Shown: positions 34,567-42,514 of the stretch, in pieces
How the letters are laid out: every line of letters starts with the position of its first letter
Numbering within the stretch: position 1 is the first letter of the stretch
DNA from: Herpetosiphon gulosus
Lineage (GTDB): Bacteria; Chloroflexota; Chloroflexia; Chloroflexales; Herpetosiphonaceae
Assembly: GCF_039545135.1 (NCBI RefSeq)
Contig: NZ_BAABRU010000014.1
Coordinates: forward strand, 1-64,000
Direction of reading: 5' to 3'
Length of the DNA stretch: 64,000 bases
Program-made: the position numbers and the translations under genes
Notes under the pieces: model-generated
The model's database searches: none
Told to the model about the DNA's origin: nothing
The model's input: only the letters and a program-made list of their open reading frames with translations

Positions 34567-35012
34567 GCGAACCAAAAATTCCCTTCAGCGCCAAAATGTG
34601 GTTTGCCTGGGGCCAAAGTTGCACCTATTGGGGCAATCGCACGCTTTCCAAGCAACTCTATCGTTGGGCCTTCAATGCCTATACCCGTGCCCAAACCTAT
34701 GCACCGTGGTGGGGTATGCCCGTTTTGCGGCGGGCGGTGATTCGTGGACGCGAGCTTGATGATTATGCTGGAGCTGTGCGCGACTTTGGTGATCTGATCA
34801 AGCTGGAGCCTGAGTGGGCCGAGCCATATTTGCAACGTGGCATTTTGCATAGTTTTCATGGCTTGCATGCAGCAGCACGCGCGATAGCCGATTTTGATCA
34901 ATTTTTGAAGTTGGCTCCAGCGACCCATAGTTGGCGGGTCGATGCCGAGCGTTTGACTGAACGTTTACGCGAAGAATTACAAGAACGCGGCTGGAGCGAA
35001 AGTACCGAGTAG
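34563..35012 (+). CDS. Small TPR-like protein
   Basis: A 149-residue helical protein with about three TPR-like units: LYRWAFNAYTRAQTYAPWW, YAGAVRDFGDLIKLEPEWAE and ARAIADFDQFLKLAPATHSW. ATG 34563 overlaps the stop of the GNAT-methyltransferase gene, so the two are coupled. It probably binds other proteins; the partner may be the fusion enzyme, but this is inference. The gene ends inside a 14-bp terminator stem. Confidence 0.75.
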   Translation: MSEPKIPFSAKMWFAWGQSCTYWGNRTLSKQLYRWAFNAYTRAQTYAPWWGMPVLRRAVIRGRELDDYAGAVRDFGDLIKLEPEWAEPYLQRGILHSFHGLHAAARAIADFDQFLKLAPATHSWRVDAERLTERLREELQERGWSESTE

Positions 35013-35025
35013 CTCCAGCCGCGTT
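34984..35025. terminator. Bidirectional terminator between convergent genes
   Basis: A perfect 14-bp stem (34984-34997 with 35012-35025) spans the TAG stop of the TPR-like gene and ends just before the stop of the HAD gene on the other strand. Confidence 0.8.
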
Positions 35026-35030
35026 TGGGG

Positions 35031-35636
35031 TTATGCTTGGGGACTATTGGTTTTGAGCCAAGCCGCTAGGTCATGGTAATCGCGATAGTGCTGGGCTTGC
35101 CAGCCATGGCTTTGCGCCGCAACAACATTGGCTTGGGCATCATCCCAAAAGGCGATACTGGCAGGTGCTAAGCCAAGTTGCTGGCTGACCCGCTCGAAAT
35201 ATTCGGGCATTGGTTTGCGTGCACCAATGCTCGATGAGGCCAACATGCCATCGCACCAACGCCACATGCCCAAATCATGCCAAAGGTAGTTGCTGCGATG
35301 GCGCTCTTGGTTAGTCGCAAGATAGCACTTAATTCCGCGTTCGCGCAGCATTTGCATCGCATTCAACACCCGTGCATCAACCAAGCTTTCTTCATGGAAC
35401 CAACGCTCCAAGAAGCTATCAAGGTCGCTGGACCAAGCCCATTGTTCAAGGTAAGGCGGCAAGACCTCACGCAGATCGGCCTTGCCATCGATACAATCCA
35501 AAAATACCCCTTGAAAAAATGCTTGGGTATGCTTGAATGTGATGTGATGTTCGCGCTCCAAATAGGCCGCAAAGCGAAACATCGGCATACACAGCACCCC
35601 ATCAACATCAAACAAGACTGCTTGCAACCTGCTCAT
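35031..35636 (-). CDS. HAD-family hydrolase
   Basis: A 201-residue haloacid-dehalogenase-like phosphatase. The catalytic block is VLFDVDGVLCMP (nucleophile and second Asp), with LATNQERHRSNYL as motif II, GARKPMPEYFERV as the Lys motif III and SIAFWDDAQANVVAAQSHGW as motif IV. The helical cap is between motifs I and II. The substrate is not identifiable. Its ATG overlaps the stop of the DinB gene by 4 nt; it is the last gene of a three-gene operon. Confidence 0.88.
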   Translation of the reverse strand: MSRLQAVLFDVDGVLCMPMFRFAAYLEREHHITFKHTQAFFQGVFLDCIDGKADLREVLPPYLEQWAWSSDLDSFLERWFHEESLVDARVLNAMQMLRERGIKCYLATNQERHRSNYLWHDLGMWRWCDGMLASSSIGARKPMPEYFERVSQQLGLAPASIAFWDDAQANVVAAQSHGWQAQHYRDYHDLAAWLKTNSPQA

Positions 35637-36109
35637 GCTTGTGGCTCAGCCGCCAAGGTGCGCTGAATTTGGTCGAGATGACCGAGGCCATGGTTGGCAT
35701 AGGTTTCGACCAAACTGATTAAGCTGACTGGGCCATTTTCGGGGTGAAAGCCGGTGCGTTGCCAAGCGTCTTCAGGCAATTCGCGCCAAAATTGCACCCA
35801 GCGGGCATGCAATGAACGCAACAGTTGCAATGAAATTTCGACATCGGCCTGCTGGGCATCGCCAAACGCCGCCCAAACATCTTGATCATAGGGCTTGAGT
35901 GTAGGGTTTTCTTCGCTGGCGATCAATTTGCAACGAATATACGAATTCATATGCGAATCGGCCAGATGATGAATATTTTGGGCCACGCTCCATTCGTTGG
36001 CTAAAAATGGCGTGGTCAGTTGGCTTGGGCTGAGTGGTCGTACAAGCTCAGTTAATTGGGCTGGTAATTGTTCAATTTGGCTAATCCATTGGTCGCGCTG
36101 CTCACTCAT
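35633..36109 (-). CDS. DinB/YfiT-type putative metal-dependent protein
   Basis: A 158-residue four-helix-bundle protein of the DinB superfamily. The metal-ligand His residues appear in VAQNIHHLADSHMNSYIRCK and in the C-terminal ANHGLGHLDQIQR, the spacing usual for YfiT-like members. These proteins often act in thiol-transferase chemistry, though many are untested. It overlaps both neighbours by 4 nt and so is coupled to the HAD and ATP-grasp genes. Confidence 0.85.
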   Translation of the reverse strand: MSEQRDQWISQIEQLPAQLTELVRPLSPSQLTTPFLANEWSVAQNIHHLADSHMNSYIRCKLIASEENPTLKPYDQDVWAAFGDAQQADVEISLQLLRSLHARWVQFWRELPEDAWQRTGFHPENGPVSLISLVETYANHGLGHLDQIQRTLAAEPQA

Positions 36110-36966
36110 GCCAGTTCTCCTACGAGTTTGGGGCTGACAACACCTAAAGTTTGGAGCACATGGGTATATACGCCGACGATCACATCATCGCCAGCATCGC
36201 GGGCAATATATTCAAAGCCAGGCGAGGCATTGGCCTCAATCAGCCACCATTCACCATTGCGATCTTGGGCAATATCTAAGCCTGTCCAACGCAAAGGCAA
36301 GGCTTCAAACAGCGAGGCCGCAAAATTGCTAATCGTGGTATGTAAGGTTTGATCGTCAATCACCACTGCCCGGCCACCATTCCAGTGCAAGGGGCTAAGA
36401 TTGCCTTCAAACATGGCCTGGTCGATATTTTTTTCGTAGAGCAAAATCAACTGGCCATCCAAAAAGACCGCGCGATATTCGTGGGCAATCTCGATTGTGC
36501 TCTGAGCCAGTGCAATATAATCAAAATCTTTGCTTGCGCCATCGAAAATTTTGGTTAACGCGCGAATAATGCCCTCGCGGTCGTGGCAGCGAAATACATT
36601 CAAGCCGCCCGAGCCACGATTGCGTTTGATCATCACCGGCATGGCGAATTTAGCCAGCACATCATCGGCGATTGCTTCAAGGCTATCGAAGGCGCGATAT
36701 TTGGCAAAACGATCCGGCCCAAGCGGATGGAAATACGATTCAGTTTGCGGTTGTTTAATCCAATTGTGGGTGAGGGTGAAAAAATAATCTTTATCGCGGC
36801 AGATTTCGCTCATTGTGTTGTCGTTGAGCGGTGCTTTCCAATTAACAAACAGCCAATTACGGGTAGGACCAACGATGCGCAGAATGTTTTCCGTCGAGTG
36901 TAAATGTTCATACGTCAAACCGAGCCGTTCACAAGCCAGCGACAGCAAACGAATATTCGGATTCAT
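36106..36966 (-). CDS. ATP-grasp ligase-like protein
   Basis: A 286-residue ATP-grasp protein, perhaps of the RimK/glutathione-synthetase kind, which would join a carboxylate to an amine using ATP. The nucleotide-binding Lys is in MPVMIKRNRGSGGLNVFRC, and the metal-binding end is TGLDIAQDRNGEWWLIEANA followed by SPGFEY. The substrate is unknown. It heads an operon with DinB-like and HAD proteins, each overlapping by 4 nt, which resembles a small biosynthetic or modification unit. Confidence 0.82.
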   Translation of the reverse strand: MNPNIRLLSLACERLGLTYEHLHSTENILRIVGPTRNWLFVNWKAPLNDNTMSEICRDKDYFFTLTHNWIKQPQTESYFHPLGPDRFAKYRAFDSLEAIADDVLAKFAMPVMIKRNRGSGGLNVFRCHDREGIIRALTKIFDGASKDFDYIALAQSTIEIAHEYRAVFLDGQLILLYEKNIDQAMFEGNLSPLHWNGGRAVVIDDQTLHTTISNFAASLFEALPLRWTGLDIAQDRNGEWWLIEANASPGFEYIARDAGDDVIVGVYTHVLQTLGVVSPKLVGELA

Positions 36967-37370
36967 GGATCGTCCTTAAAAAAGTTATGAGGGAAGCTCT
37001 GTGGTTGGCATGTAGCATACCGCACTCTGCGCTAGTTGCAAGTGGCATTTTGCCACAGTGCAGCACGAAATTGATAAAACCTAGCAATTATATACAGCTA
37101 AAGTGATTTGTATTTAATCATAATTGGCTAAAACAAACTAAGCTTGTTGTGAATATCCATATAGCTAGCAAGCATTTTCACCTGAATATGATCCGATTCA
37201 ATGCGCTAACAAGGGATTTAGGCCCGAATTAATAAAATTTTTAAATAATCAATTTCGTGCTTGTCAATGTTGCCGAATAATGTGATAATGGGGCATCAAT
37301 CTAGCCTGCAATTTTTGGCACTTGATACTCGAAGCGGATACTCCGCAGTTGACGTTGTAGGATTACAGCA
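36967..37370. other. Divergent AT-rich promoter region
   Basis: No gene lies between the ATP-grasp operon and the Ser/Thr kinase. A hairpin GTGGCA-TTT-TGCCAC is at 37042-37056. From 37070 to 37260 the sequence is AT-rich, and the kinase promoter follows at 37261-37289. Confidence 0.55.
37261..37289 (+). promoter_or_regulatory. Candidate housekeeping promoter of the Ser/Thr kinase
   Basis: TTGTCA (37261-37266), a 17-nt spacer, and GATAAT (37284-37289) match the sigma-70 consensus at five of six bases each. The leader would be about 75 nt. Confidence 0.65.
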
Positions 37371-40358
37371 ATGAAATCATTTGAACATACCCAACTGGGT
37401 GAGTATACATTGCAAGAAGAGATTGGCCGTGGTGGGATGGCGCAAGTCTATCGAGCGCAGCATCAAGCCTATGGTCTCGTTGCCTTCAAAGTATTACCAC
37501 CCTATTTTGCCCACGATAACGATACGCTTCAGCGCTTTATGCGTGAGGCGCGGGCCAATCGCACCTTGCACCACCCGCATATTGTGCAATTGTATGAAGC
37601 CAGCGATGTGGCTCAAGCTCAAAACCCCTACCAGCCGATCCACTATATTGCTATGGAATATATCGCTGGGGGTACGCTGACTGATCGCTTGCGTCAACAG
37701 CCACAACAGCCATTGAACTTGACACTTGAAATGGGTGAGCAAATTGGCTCGGCCTTGGATTATGCCCATGGTAAGGGCTTTATTCACCGCGATATCAAGC
37801 CGAGCAATATTCTGTTTCGTAGCAACGGCCATGCGGTGCTTGCCGACTTTGGGATTGCCCTCGCCAACAATGAGGCCCGCATGACCAAGGCTGGCGGTTT
37901 TGCTGGCACGGTCGCCTATACTGCTCCCGAAATTTTCGAGGGCGAAACCGCTGATGTGCGCTCGGATATTTATGCCTTGGGCTTGATTCTGTATGAATCG
38001 TTGGCTGGGCATAACCCCTATGCCAATATCAGCACCAATGCCCAAATTGCCATGAGCAAAATTTTAACCACACCGCTGCCGCCATTGCAAGATGTTGCGC
38101 CGCATGTGCCTCCACTGACTGCTGAAATTCTGGCTCAAGCAACTGCTAAAGATCCAATTCGACGCTTTGCCACGATGTCGGATTTTGTTGAGGCCTTGAA
38201 ACAAGCTAAATTCAATCGGGTCAGCGATCGGCCTGCGCAACAATTGAATGCCAGTGGTCGCCCGATGATTCCAATTGCTGGTCGGCCTGGAGCACCAAAT
38301 CGACCACCACCACGCAATCAATCAAGTGGCGATAACCCAACTCAAGCCTTTGTTGCAGGAGTTGCAGCTTCAGCAGCAGCCGCCTCGGCCATGCCTGAGG
38401 CTAACGAAGGCACAATGATCTACACGCCACCAACGCCAAATCCGGTGGTGCAACAATCGGCTGCGCCGCCACCAAACGAGCCAACCCAGATCTACACGCC
38501 ACCAACCCCGAATCCGGTGGTGCAACAATCGGCTGCGCCGCCACCAAACGAGCCAACCCAGATCTACACGCCACCAACCCCGAATCCGGTGGTACAACAA
38601 TCGGCTGCGCCGCCACCAAACGAGCCAACCCAGATCTACACGCCACCAACCCCGAATCCAGTGCTGCAACAAGCTGTGCCAGCGGCCAAGCCGCCAGTTG
38701 ATGCGACCCAGATTTATACGCCACCAGCAGCCAACCCATCGTTGCGACAAGCACCGATTACGAAGCCGAATCAACCCTTGCCAAGTGTACAATCGCAGGC
38801 CAACCAGCCGTTGCCAGCTGCGCCAACCATGCCGCTGGATAACCAAAGCACAATGATGTACACGCCAAATGCGAGCGTACCCAATCGGCCAATTCCAAGT
38901 CGAACCAACCAGCCAGTTGATAACGAAAGCACCGTGATGTATCCGGCCTATCCGCCGAATCAGCCCCAAGCCTATCCGCCAGCAACGGGTAACCAAACCT
39001 ATATGCCGCCCACTGGCAATCAGGCCTACCCACCAGCAACGGGTAATCAATCGTATCCGCCAATGACTGGGGCTTCGCAGCCAAACCAGCAACTGCCCAA
39101 AAAAGGGCCAGCGCGGCCAATTAATGCCCAACGGATTGAGCTGGCACGGCCAGTCGCTCCTGTTCAAGCAGTTCAGGCGGTGGAAACTGAATATGCGCCA
39201 GCTCCACCGCCCTATGCCATGCCATCGAAGGCATCGCCAGTCGCTAAAGCAAAAGATTTCTTGCGTTCGCCAAAGGTTTTAGTGGCCTTGGGTAGTGCCT
39301 TATTAGCTTTAATTGTGATTGCATTTTTGAGCTTTGGCCAAGGCGAGGACGACCCAAATATTGCTAGCGGTGCTACGGCTACCTCGGTAGTTGCGGTTGG
39401 CGAGAGTACTCCAACGGTTGCGGCAACCAATGCGGCCACCCCAACTGTAGCCGAAACCGCCGACCCTCAAGAAGCTAAACGCTTGGAATATATCGTTGGG
39501 CAAGAGGCCTATGCCAAACAAGATTGGCCCAATGCGGCGGCGGCCTTCGACAAAGTGCTTGCGATCGATCCTGCCTATCTCGATTTGAGCAATATTGGCT
39601 CGGCAACCTACTACAACTGGGCGGTTAGCGAATTAACTGGCCCTGACAAAGTTGCTGAAAGCTTGGAAATTCTCAACAAAACCTTTAGTTTCAAGCCAGA
39701 TCATCAACCAGGTGGCAACTTAGCCAAAGTGCTGAATGTCTATCGCAATGGCCAAACTGCCACCGAACAACAAGATTGGCAAGCAGCAATTAATGGCTAC
39801 AAAGAAGCCCAAACCGCTGGTAGTGGCGAATTTGGCGAAATTATGGGTAAGTTGCAAACAGTCAAACAATTGTATGAAGCCTATCTCGGGCGCGGACGCG
39901 AGCTAGAAGAGGCTGGCGATACCGCCGAAGCCAATGCAATCTATCGCGAAGCTGCTGCGCTGAAAGAGCAAGATAGCAGTTTAGATGTTGCTACGGCCAA
40001 CACGCGGATTGCGGCAACCGCGCCTACTGCCGTGCCTGCAACTCCAACCAGGCCGCCGACACCAACGCCTGTGCCAGTAGCTCAACGCTTATACTTCCAA
40101 AAGTATGCCGACAATGCGGTTGACCCAACCTGTTTTGCGGTGCATATTCGTGGGGTTAACACCAGTGGCTGGTTTGTGACCGTCGATGGCTTGGGCAATC
40201 GCGGGAACGTCGATGGCGCAGGCAATACCAATGTTTGTGGGCTGTCTGCCAGTCAGGAAGTGACCTTCACGGTTTACAATGGCTCTGGTCAAGCGGTACC
40301 AGGTGGTGGCGGCATCCCAACCCGTGGCGGCGATTTGATGACTGGCTATTGGCAATAA
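37371..40358 (+). CDS. Membrane Ser/Thr protein kinase with tandem YTPP repeats and TPR
   Basis: A 995-residue PknB-type kinase. The cytoplasmic kinase domain (about 10-275) has IGRGGMAQVYRA, VAFKVL, FIHRDIKPSNILF, LADFGIAL and VAYTAPEIFEG. A long Pro/Gln-rich stretch (about 300-615) includes near-identical 24-residue units of the form IYTPPTPNPVVQQSAAPPP then NEPTQ, starting near residue 350. One membrane span (about 637-657, VLVALGSALLALIVIAFLSF) leads to an outer part with a Thr-rich spacer, TPR-like helices and a C-terminal domain containing FAVHIRGVNTSGWFV. The repeated Thr and Tyr beside Pro may be phosphorylated. The signal is unknown. Confidence 0.92.
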   Translation: MKSFEHTQLGEYTLQEEIGRGGMAQVYRAQHQAYGLVAFKVLPPYFAHDNDTLQRFMREARANRTLHHPHIVQLYEASDVAQAQNPYQPIHYIAMEYIAGGTLTDRLRQQPQQPLNLTLEMGEQIGSALDYAHGKGFIHRDIKPSNILFRSNGHAVLADFGIALANNEARMTKAGGFAGTVAYTAPEIFEGETADVRSDIYALGLILYESLAGHNPYANISTNAQIAMSKILTTPLPPLQDVAPHVPPLTAEILAQATAKDPIRRFATMSDFVEALKQAKFNRVSDRPAQQLNASGRPMIPIAGRPGAPNRPPPRNQSSGDNPTQAFVAGVAASAAAASAMPEANEGTMIYTPPTPNPVVQQSAAPPPNEPTQIYTPPTPNPVVQQSAAPPPNEPTQIYTPPTPNPVVQQSAAPPPNEPTQIYTPPTPNPVLQQAVPAAKPPVDATQIYTPPAANPSLRQAPITKPNQPLPSVQSQANQPLPAAPTMPLDNQSTMMYTPNASVPNRPIPSRTNQPVDNESTVMYPAYPPNQPQAYPPATGNQTYMPPTGNQAYPPATGNQSYPPMTGASQPNQQLPKKGPARPINAQRIELARPVAPVQAVQAVETEYAPAPPPYAMPSKASPVAKAKDFLRSPKVLVALGSALLALIVIAFLSFGQGEDDPNIASGATATSVVAVGESTPTVAATNAATPTVAETADPQEAKRLEYIVGQEAYAKQDWPNAAAAFDKVLAIDPAYLDLSNIGSATYYNWAVSELTGPDKVAESLEILNKTFSFKPDHQPGGNLAKVLNVYRNGQTATEQQDWQAAINGYKEAQTAGSGEFGEIMGKLQTVKQLYEAYLGRGRELEEAGDTAEANAIYREAAALKEQDSSLDVATANTRIAATAPTAVPATPTRPPTPTPVPVAQRLYFQKYADNAVDPTCFAVHIRGVNTSGWFVTVDGLGNRGNVDGAGNTNVCGLSASQEVTFTVYNGSGQAVPGGGGIPTRGGDLMTGYWQ
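38418..38711 (+). repeat. 72-bp tandem coding repeats in the kinase gene
   Basis: Units begin at 38418, 38490, 38562 and 38634. The first three are 72 bp and nearly identical in DNA; the fourth diverges and is 78 bp. A weaker unit starts at 38712. All keep the reading frame and encode IYTPPTPNPV-type segments. Confidence 0.9.
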
Positions 40359-40371
40359 CCAAATCTGTTTC

Positions 40372-40404
40372 AACGAGCCGCGATCAAACAAATCGCGGCT
40401 CGTT
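40372..40404. terminator. Bidirectional 13-bp hairpin terminator
   Basis: A perfect 13-bp stem (40372-40384 with 40392-40404) with a CAAACAA loop lies 14 nt after the kinase stop. On the other strand it lies 5 nt after the TAA at 40410-40412 that ends the LRV reading frame. Confidence 0.88.
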
Positions 40405-40529
40405 GCTATTTAACGACGTTCCAATTGAGCTTGGGCTAGGCGTTGCACATAGCAATTTCCGTCATTGGTCAATTGTTCGAGCACGTTGGGTGGGCAACTC
40501 GGGTTTTCGGCTAAAGCTGCTCGCCCCAG

Positions 40530-40973
40530 CTACCACGGCGAATTAACACCCTTTATCAGATGCTCAATTTGGGTTGCGGGGTGACCCAATGCCAGCATAT
40601 GCAGCCATGGATCGAGCGCATACAGGGCTTCGATTAGTGCTCGTTGGCGGACATGATCAAGAATTTCAGCTGTGGCCTGCGGGTTTTGCCCAACTGTTTG
40701 ACGTACCAACGAGGCTTGATCTTGGGCTAGTAGCGCTAGAATCTCGGGAGTTGCAGCTGGGTTGAGTGCTGCTGCCAAGCGAATTGGCACTGCCGACCAT
40801 GTGTAATCGCGGGCCAGCGTCAGCAGTAATTTTGGGCTAATGTTGGGATTCCGCGCTAGCGCCGCCCGCACATGCTGCGAATCATCAAGCTCCAATAGTT
40901 GATGAACAGTACGCGGAGTTGCCGGATTTTGGGCCACTAATAGCCGAATTTTAGGATCATCATCTTCGGCCAA
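40530..40973 (-). CDS. LRV-type repeat protein, middle segment of the interrupted gene
   Basis: The open stretch between the two TAG codons (40533-41018) contains a possible TTG start at 40973, giving 147 residues. It has regular repeats of about 24-28 residues: IRLLVAQNPATPRTVHQLLE, VRAALARNPNISPKLLLTLA, IRLAAALNPAATPEILALLA and VRQTVGQNPQATAEIL. These fold as paired helices in LRV proteins and usually bind other proteins. No good ribosome-binding site precedes TTG 40973, and the repeat pattern begins 15 codons further upstream, so separate expression is doubtful. Confidence 0.55.
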   Translation of the reverse strand: MAEDDDPKIRLLVAQNPATPRTVHQLLELDDSQHVRAALARNPNISPKLLLTLARDYTWSAVPIRLAAALNPAATPEILALLAQDQASLVRQTVGQNPQATAEILDHVRQRALIEALYALDPWLHMLALGHPATQIEHLIKGVNSPW

Positions 40974-41018
40974 TATTGCTAAACCCTTAATATCGTTGGA
41001 ATTGGCGACTTGAATTCG

Positions 41019-41759
41019 CTAGGCCAGCGGAGCTTCGAGCAATCTTGGGTATGTTGGGGAAAATTCAAGCGCTTGTGGCTCGATCACAGGTTGCGACGTA
41101 GCTGCCGCTTGATTAAACAATAATTGATGTTGCTCGGCTGGTGATTGGCGTAGCCAGCCTAACATTGGCTGATTAATCGCATTCAAGCTAATTAATTCTT
41201 GCAGTAATGTTGTTTCTGTGGCATCGGGCAAGGCTATTTGCTGTTTGGAATGCTGATAGTCGGCGTACCAATTGGCATCAAGCCGAGGATTCGAAGCAAC
41301 ATGCAGTTGCACGGTTTGCTCAATTTCAGGGCTAATGCTTTGAATCGATGCCAAAATAGCCTGCGGAATAGCGGCGTGCCTCAGTAGTTGCAAGCAACGC
41401 AACGGCTCCATTCGCTTAAACAACTCAGGATCGTGTTGGAGCCACATGGGTAATGCTGGATTCGCCAGAAATGCGGCGGGCACATCAGTGGCAAATTCTA
41501 AAGCCAGCATTGGCGGAATACTTGGGTTGGCAATCAACACTTCGAGCAGCGGCAAGGTTCGGCGTTCTAAGATAACTGCGAGTGGGCCTTGCGGTGCTTG
41601 GTTTTTGAGATAAGCAAAACTCGTGGTCGGCTGAGCGGAATCAGCGCCTTGTTGGAGTTTAAGCCACTCGACGAGGGCGATCAGTTGTTGTGGGTCGGTT
41701 TGGGGGTTGCGGGCAAGGCTGAGCATGGCGGCTTGATCAAGCTGGGCAATATCGAGCAT
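41019..41759 (-). CDS. LRV/HEAT-like repeat protein, N-terminal segment of the interrupted gene
   Basis: A 246-residue open frame from ATG 41759, with AGAGGAA just upstream, to the first TAG. It is helical and Leu-rich with LRV-like units (AMLSLARNPQTDPQQLIALV, LLEVLIANPSIPPMLALEFA, AAFLANPALPMWLQ, LHVASNPRLDANWY). There is no signal peptide or membrane span. It has its own start signals, so this segment is the one most surely translated; it would end at a truncated repeat array. It is divergent from an acetyltransferase gene 75 nt away. Confidence 0.65.
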   Translation of the reverse strand: MLDIAQLDQAAMLSLARNPQTDPQQLIALVEWLKLQQGADSAQPTTSFAYLKNQAPQGPLAVILERRTLPLLEVLIANPSIPPMLALEFATDVPAAFLANPALPMWLQHDPELFKRMEPLRCLQLLRHAAIPQAILASIQSISPEIEQTVQLHVASNPRLDANWYADYQHSKQQIALPDATETTLLQELISLNAINQPMLGWLRQSPAEQHQLLFNQAAATSQPVIEPQALEFSPTYPRLLEAPLA

Positions 41760-41834
41760 TATCGTTCCTCTCACACCAAAACTACTGATACCGTGCTACA
41801 ATCAGCGCTGCTTAATTACACTGGAGTATACCCC

Positions 41835-42404
41835 ATGTTTAGCTCAAATCGTTTGACCTTGCGGTCAGTTGGTCAAGAAGATCTGCCGATTTTTCATCAA
41901 TGGTGGGGTGACCCAGAAATTATGGCCTTGCAAACCGATGGCGATATTCGTTTGCGCCATGAAACCACCAATGTGATGATGTTTGACCATTGGTTTCGTG
42001 ATGGTGGCAGCGATGTTGGTTTCTCGATTGAACTCACCGATACTGGTCAGCTAATTGGCTTTACCAATGTTTGGGGAGCGCAATTAAAAAATCGCTCAGC
42101 CGAATTGGGCATTATGCTCGATAAAGATTTTTGGAACTGCGGCTATGGCACCGAAGCGATGCATGTAATTGTGCGTTATGTCTTTGCTGAGCTGAATTTT
42201 CACCGTTTGCAATTGACTGTGCGCGATTACAACCAACGGGCGCAGCGAGTCTATAGCAAAGTTGGCTTTCAGGTCACTGGGCGTTTGCGCCAGATCAATT
42301 TTCGCAATGGCCGCTGGCACGATGATCTGGTGATGGATTTGTTGCAGGATGAATATTTAGCCACCCACGGAGCCTACCCGCCTAGCTCAACCATGCCCAA
42401 ATAG
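41835..42404 (+). CDS. GNAT-family acetyltransferase (RimJ/RimL-like)
   Basis: A 189-residue acetyltransferase of the RimJ/RimL subgroup. It starts FSSNRLTLRSVGQEDLPIFH, has SIELTDTGQLIGFTNVW, the acetyl-CoA region LGIMLDKDFWNCGYGTEAMH, and the ending RVYSKVGFQVTGRLRQINF then DLVMDLLQDEY. The substrate could be a protein N-terminus or an amine. ATG 41835 follows GGAG by 8 nt; the frame extends upstream into the divergent repeat gene, which was discounted. An intrinsic terminator follows. Confidence 0.9.
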   Translation: MFSSNRLTLRSVGQEDLPIFHQWWGDPEIMALQTDGDIRLRHETTNVMMFDHWFRDGGSDVGFSIELTDTGQLIGFTNVWGAQLKNRSAELGIMLDKDFWNCGYGTEAMHVIVRYVFAELNFHRLQLTVRDYNQRAQRVYSKVGFQVTGRLRQINFRNGRWHDDLVMDLLQDEYLATHGAYPPSSTMPK

Positions 42405-42454
42405 CTATAGACCGATCGTAACTTCATGGTATAGTGATAGACAATCGCGACATA

Positions 42455-42486
42455 AACCGCGCCCGATGCTTTCGGCGCGGTTTTGT
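42455..42486 (+). terminator. Rho-independent terminator after the acetyltransferase gene
   Basis: AACCGCGCC and GGCGCGGTT arms (42455-42463, 42474-42482) with one bulged C are followed by TTTTGT overlapping the right arm. Confidence 0.8.
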
Positions 42487-42514
42487 ATTAACCTAAATCA
42501 ACGTAGAGGTTGTT

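Larger units (their letters stand above)
40410..41759 (-). pseudogene. LRV-type repeat gene interrupted by two in-frame TAG codons
   Basis: Read as a whole, this is a 450-codon frame from ATG 41759 to TAA 40410 that keeps one register throughout but contains TAG at 41019-41021 and at 40530-40532. Around both, the coding pattern of leucine-rich-repeat-variant units continues: after the first TAG comes RIQVANSNDIKGLAILAEDD, then KIRLLVAQNPATP; after the second comes LGRAALAENPSCPPNVLEQL, then YVRQRLAQAQ. No insertion or deletion is needed. Both TAGs are followed by C. It is either a young pseudogene with two nonsense changes or a gene read through amber codons. The sense parts are listed separately. 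Confidence 0.75.

Noticed and set aside
38418-38711. Regular repeats that could suggest a CRISPR array
   Set aside because: The units are directly adjacent without unique spacers and are in frame within the kinase gene.
38370-39167. 265-codon minus-strand ORF opposite the kinase repeats
   Set aside because: A Trp/Arg-rich shadow of the Pro-rich repeats; the kinase frame explains the region.
40410-41759. Frameshift as the cause of the split LRV gene
   Set aside because: All three segments are in the same frame, so only nonsense codons, not an indel, separate them.
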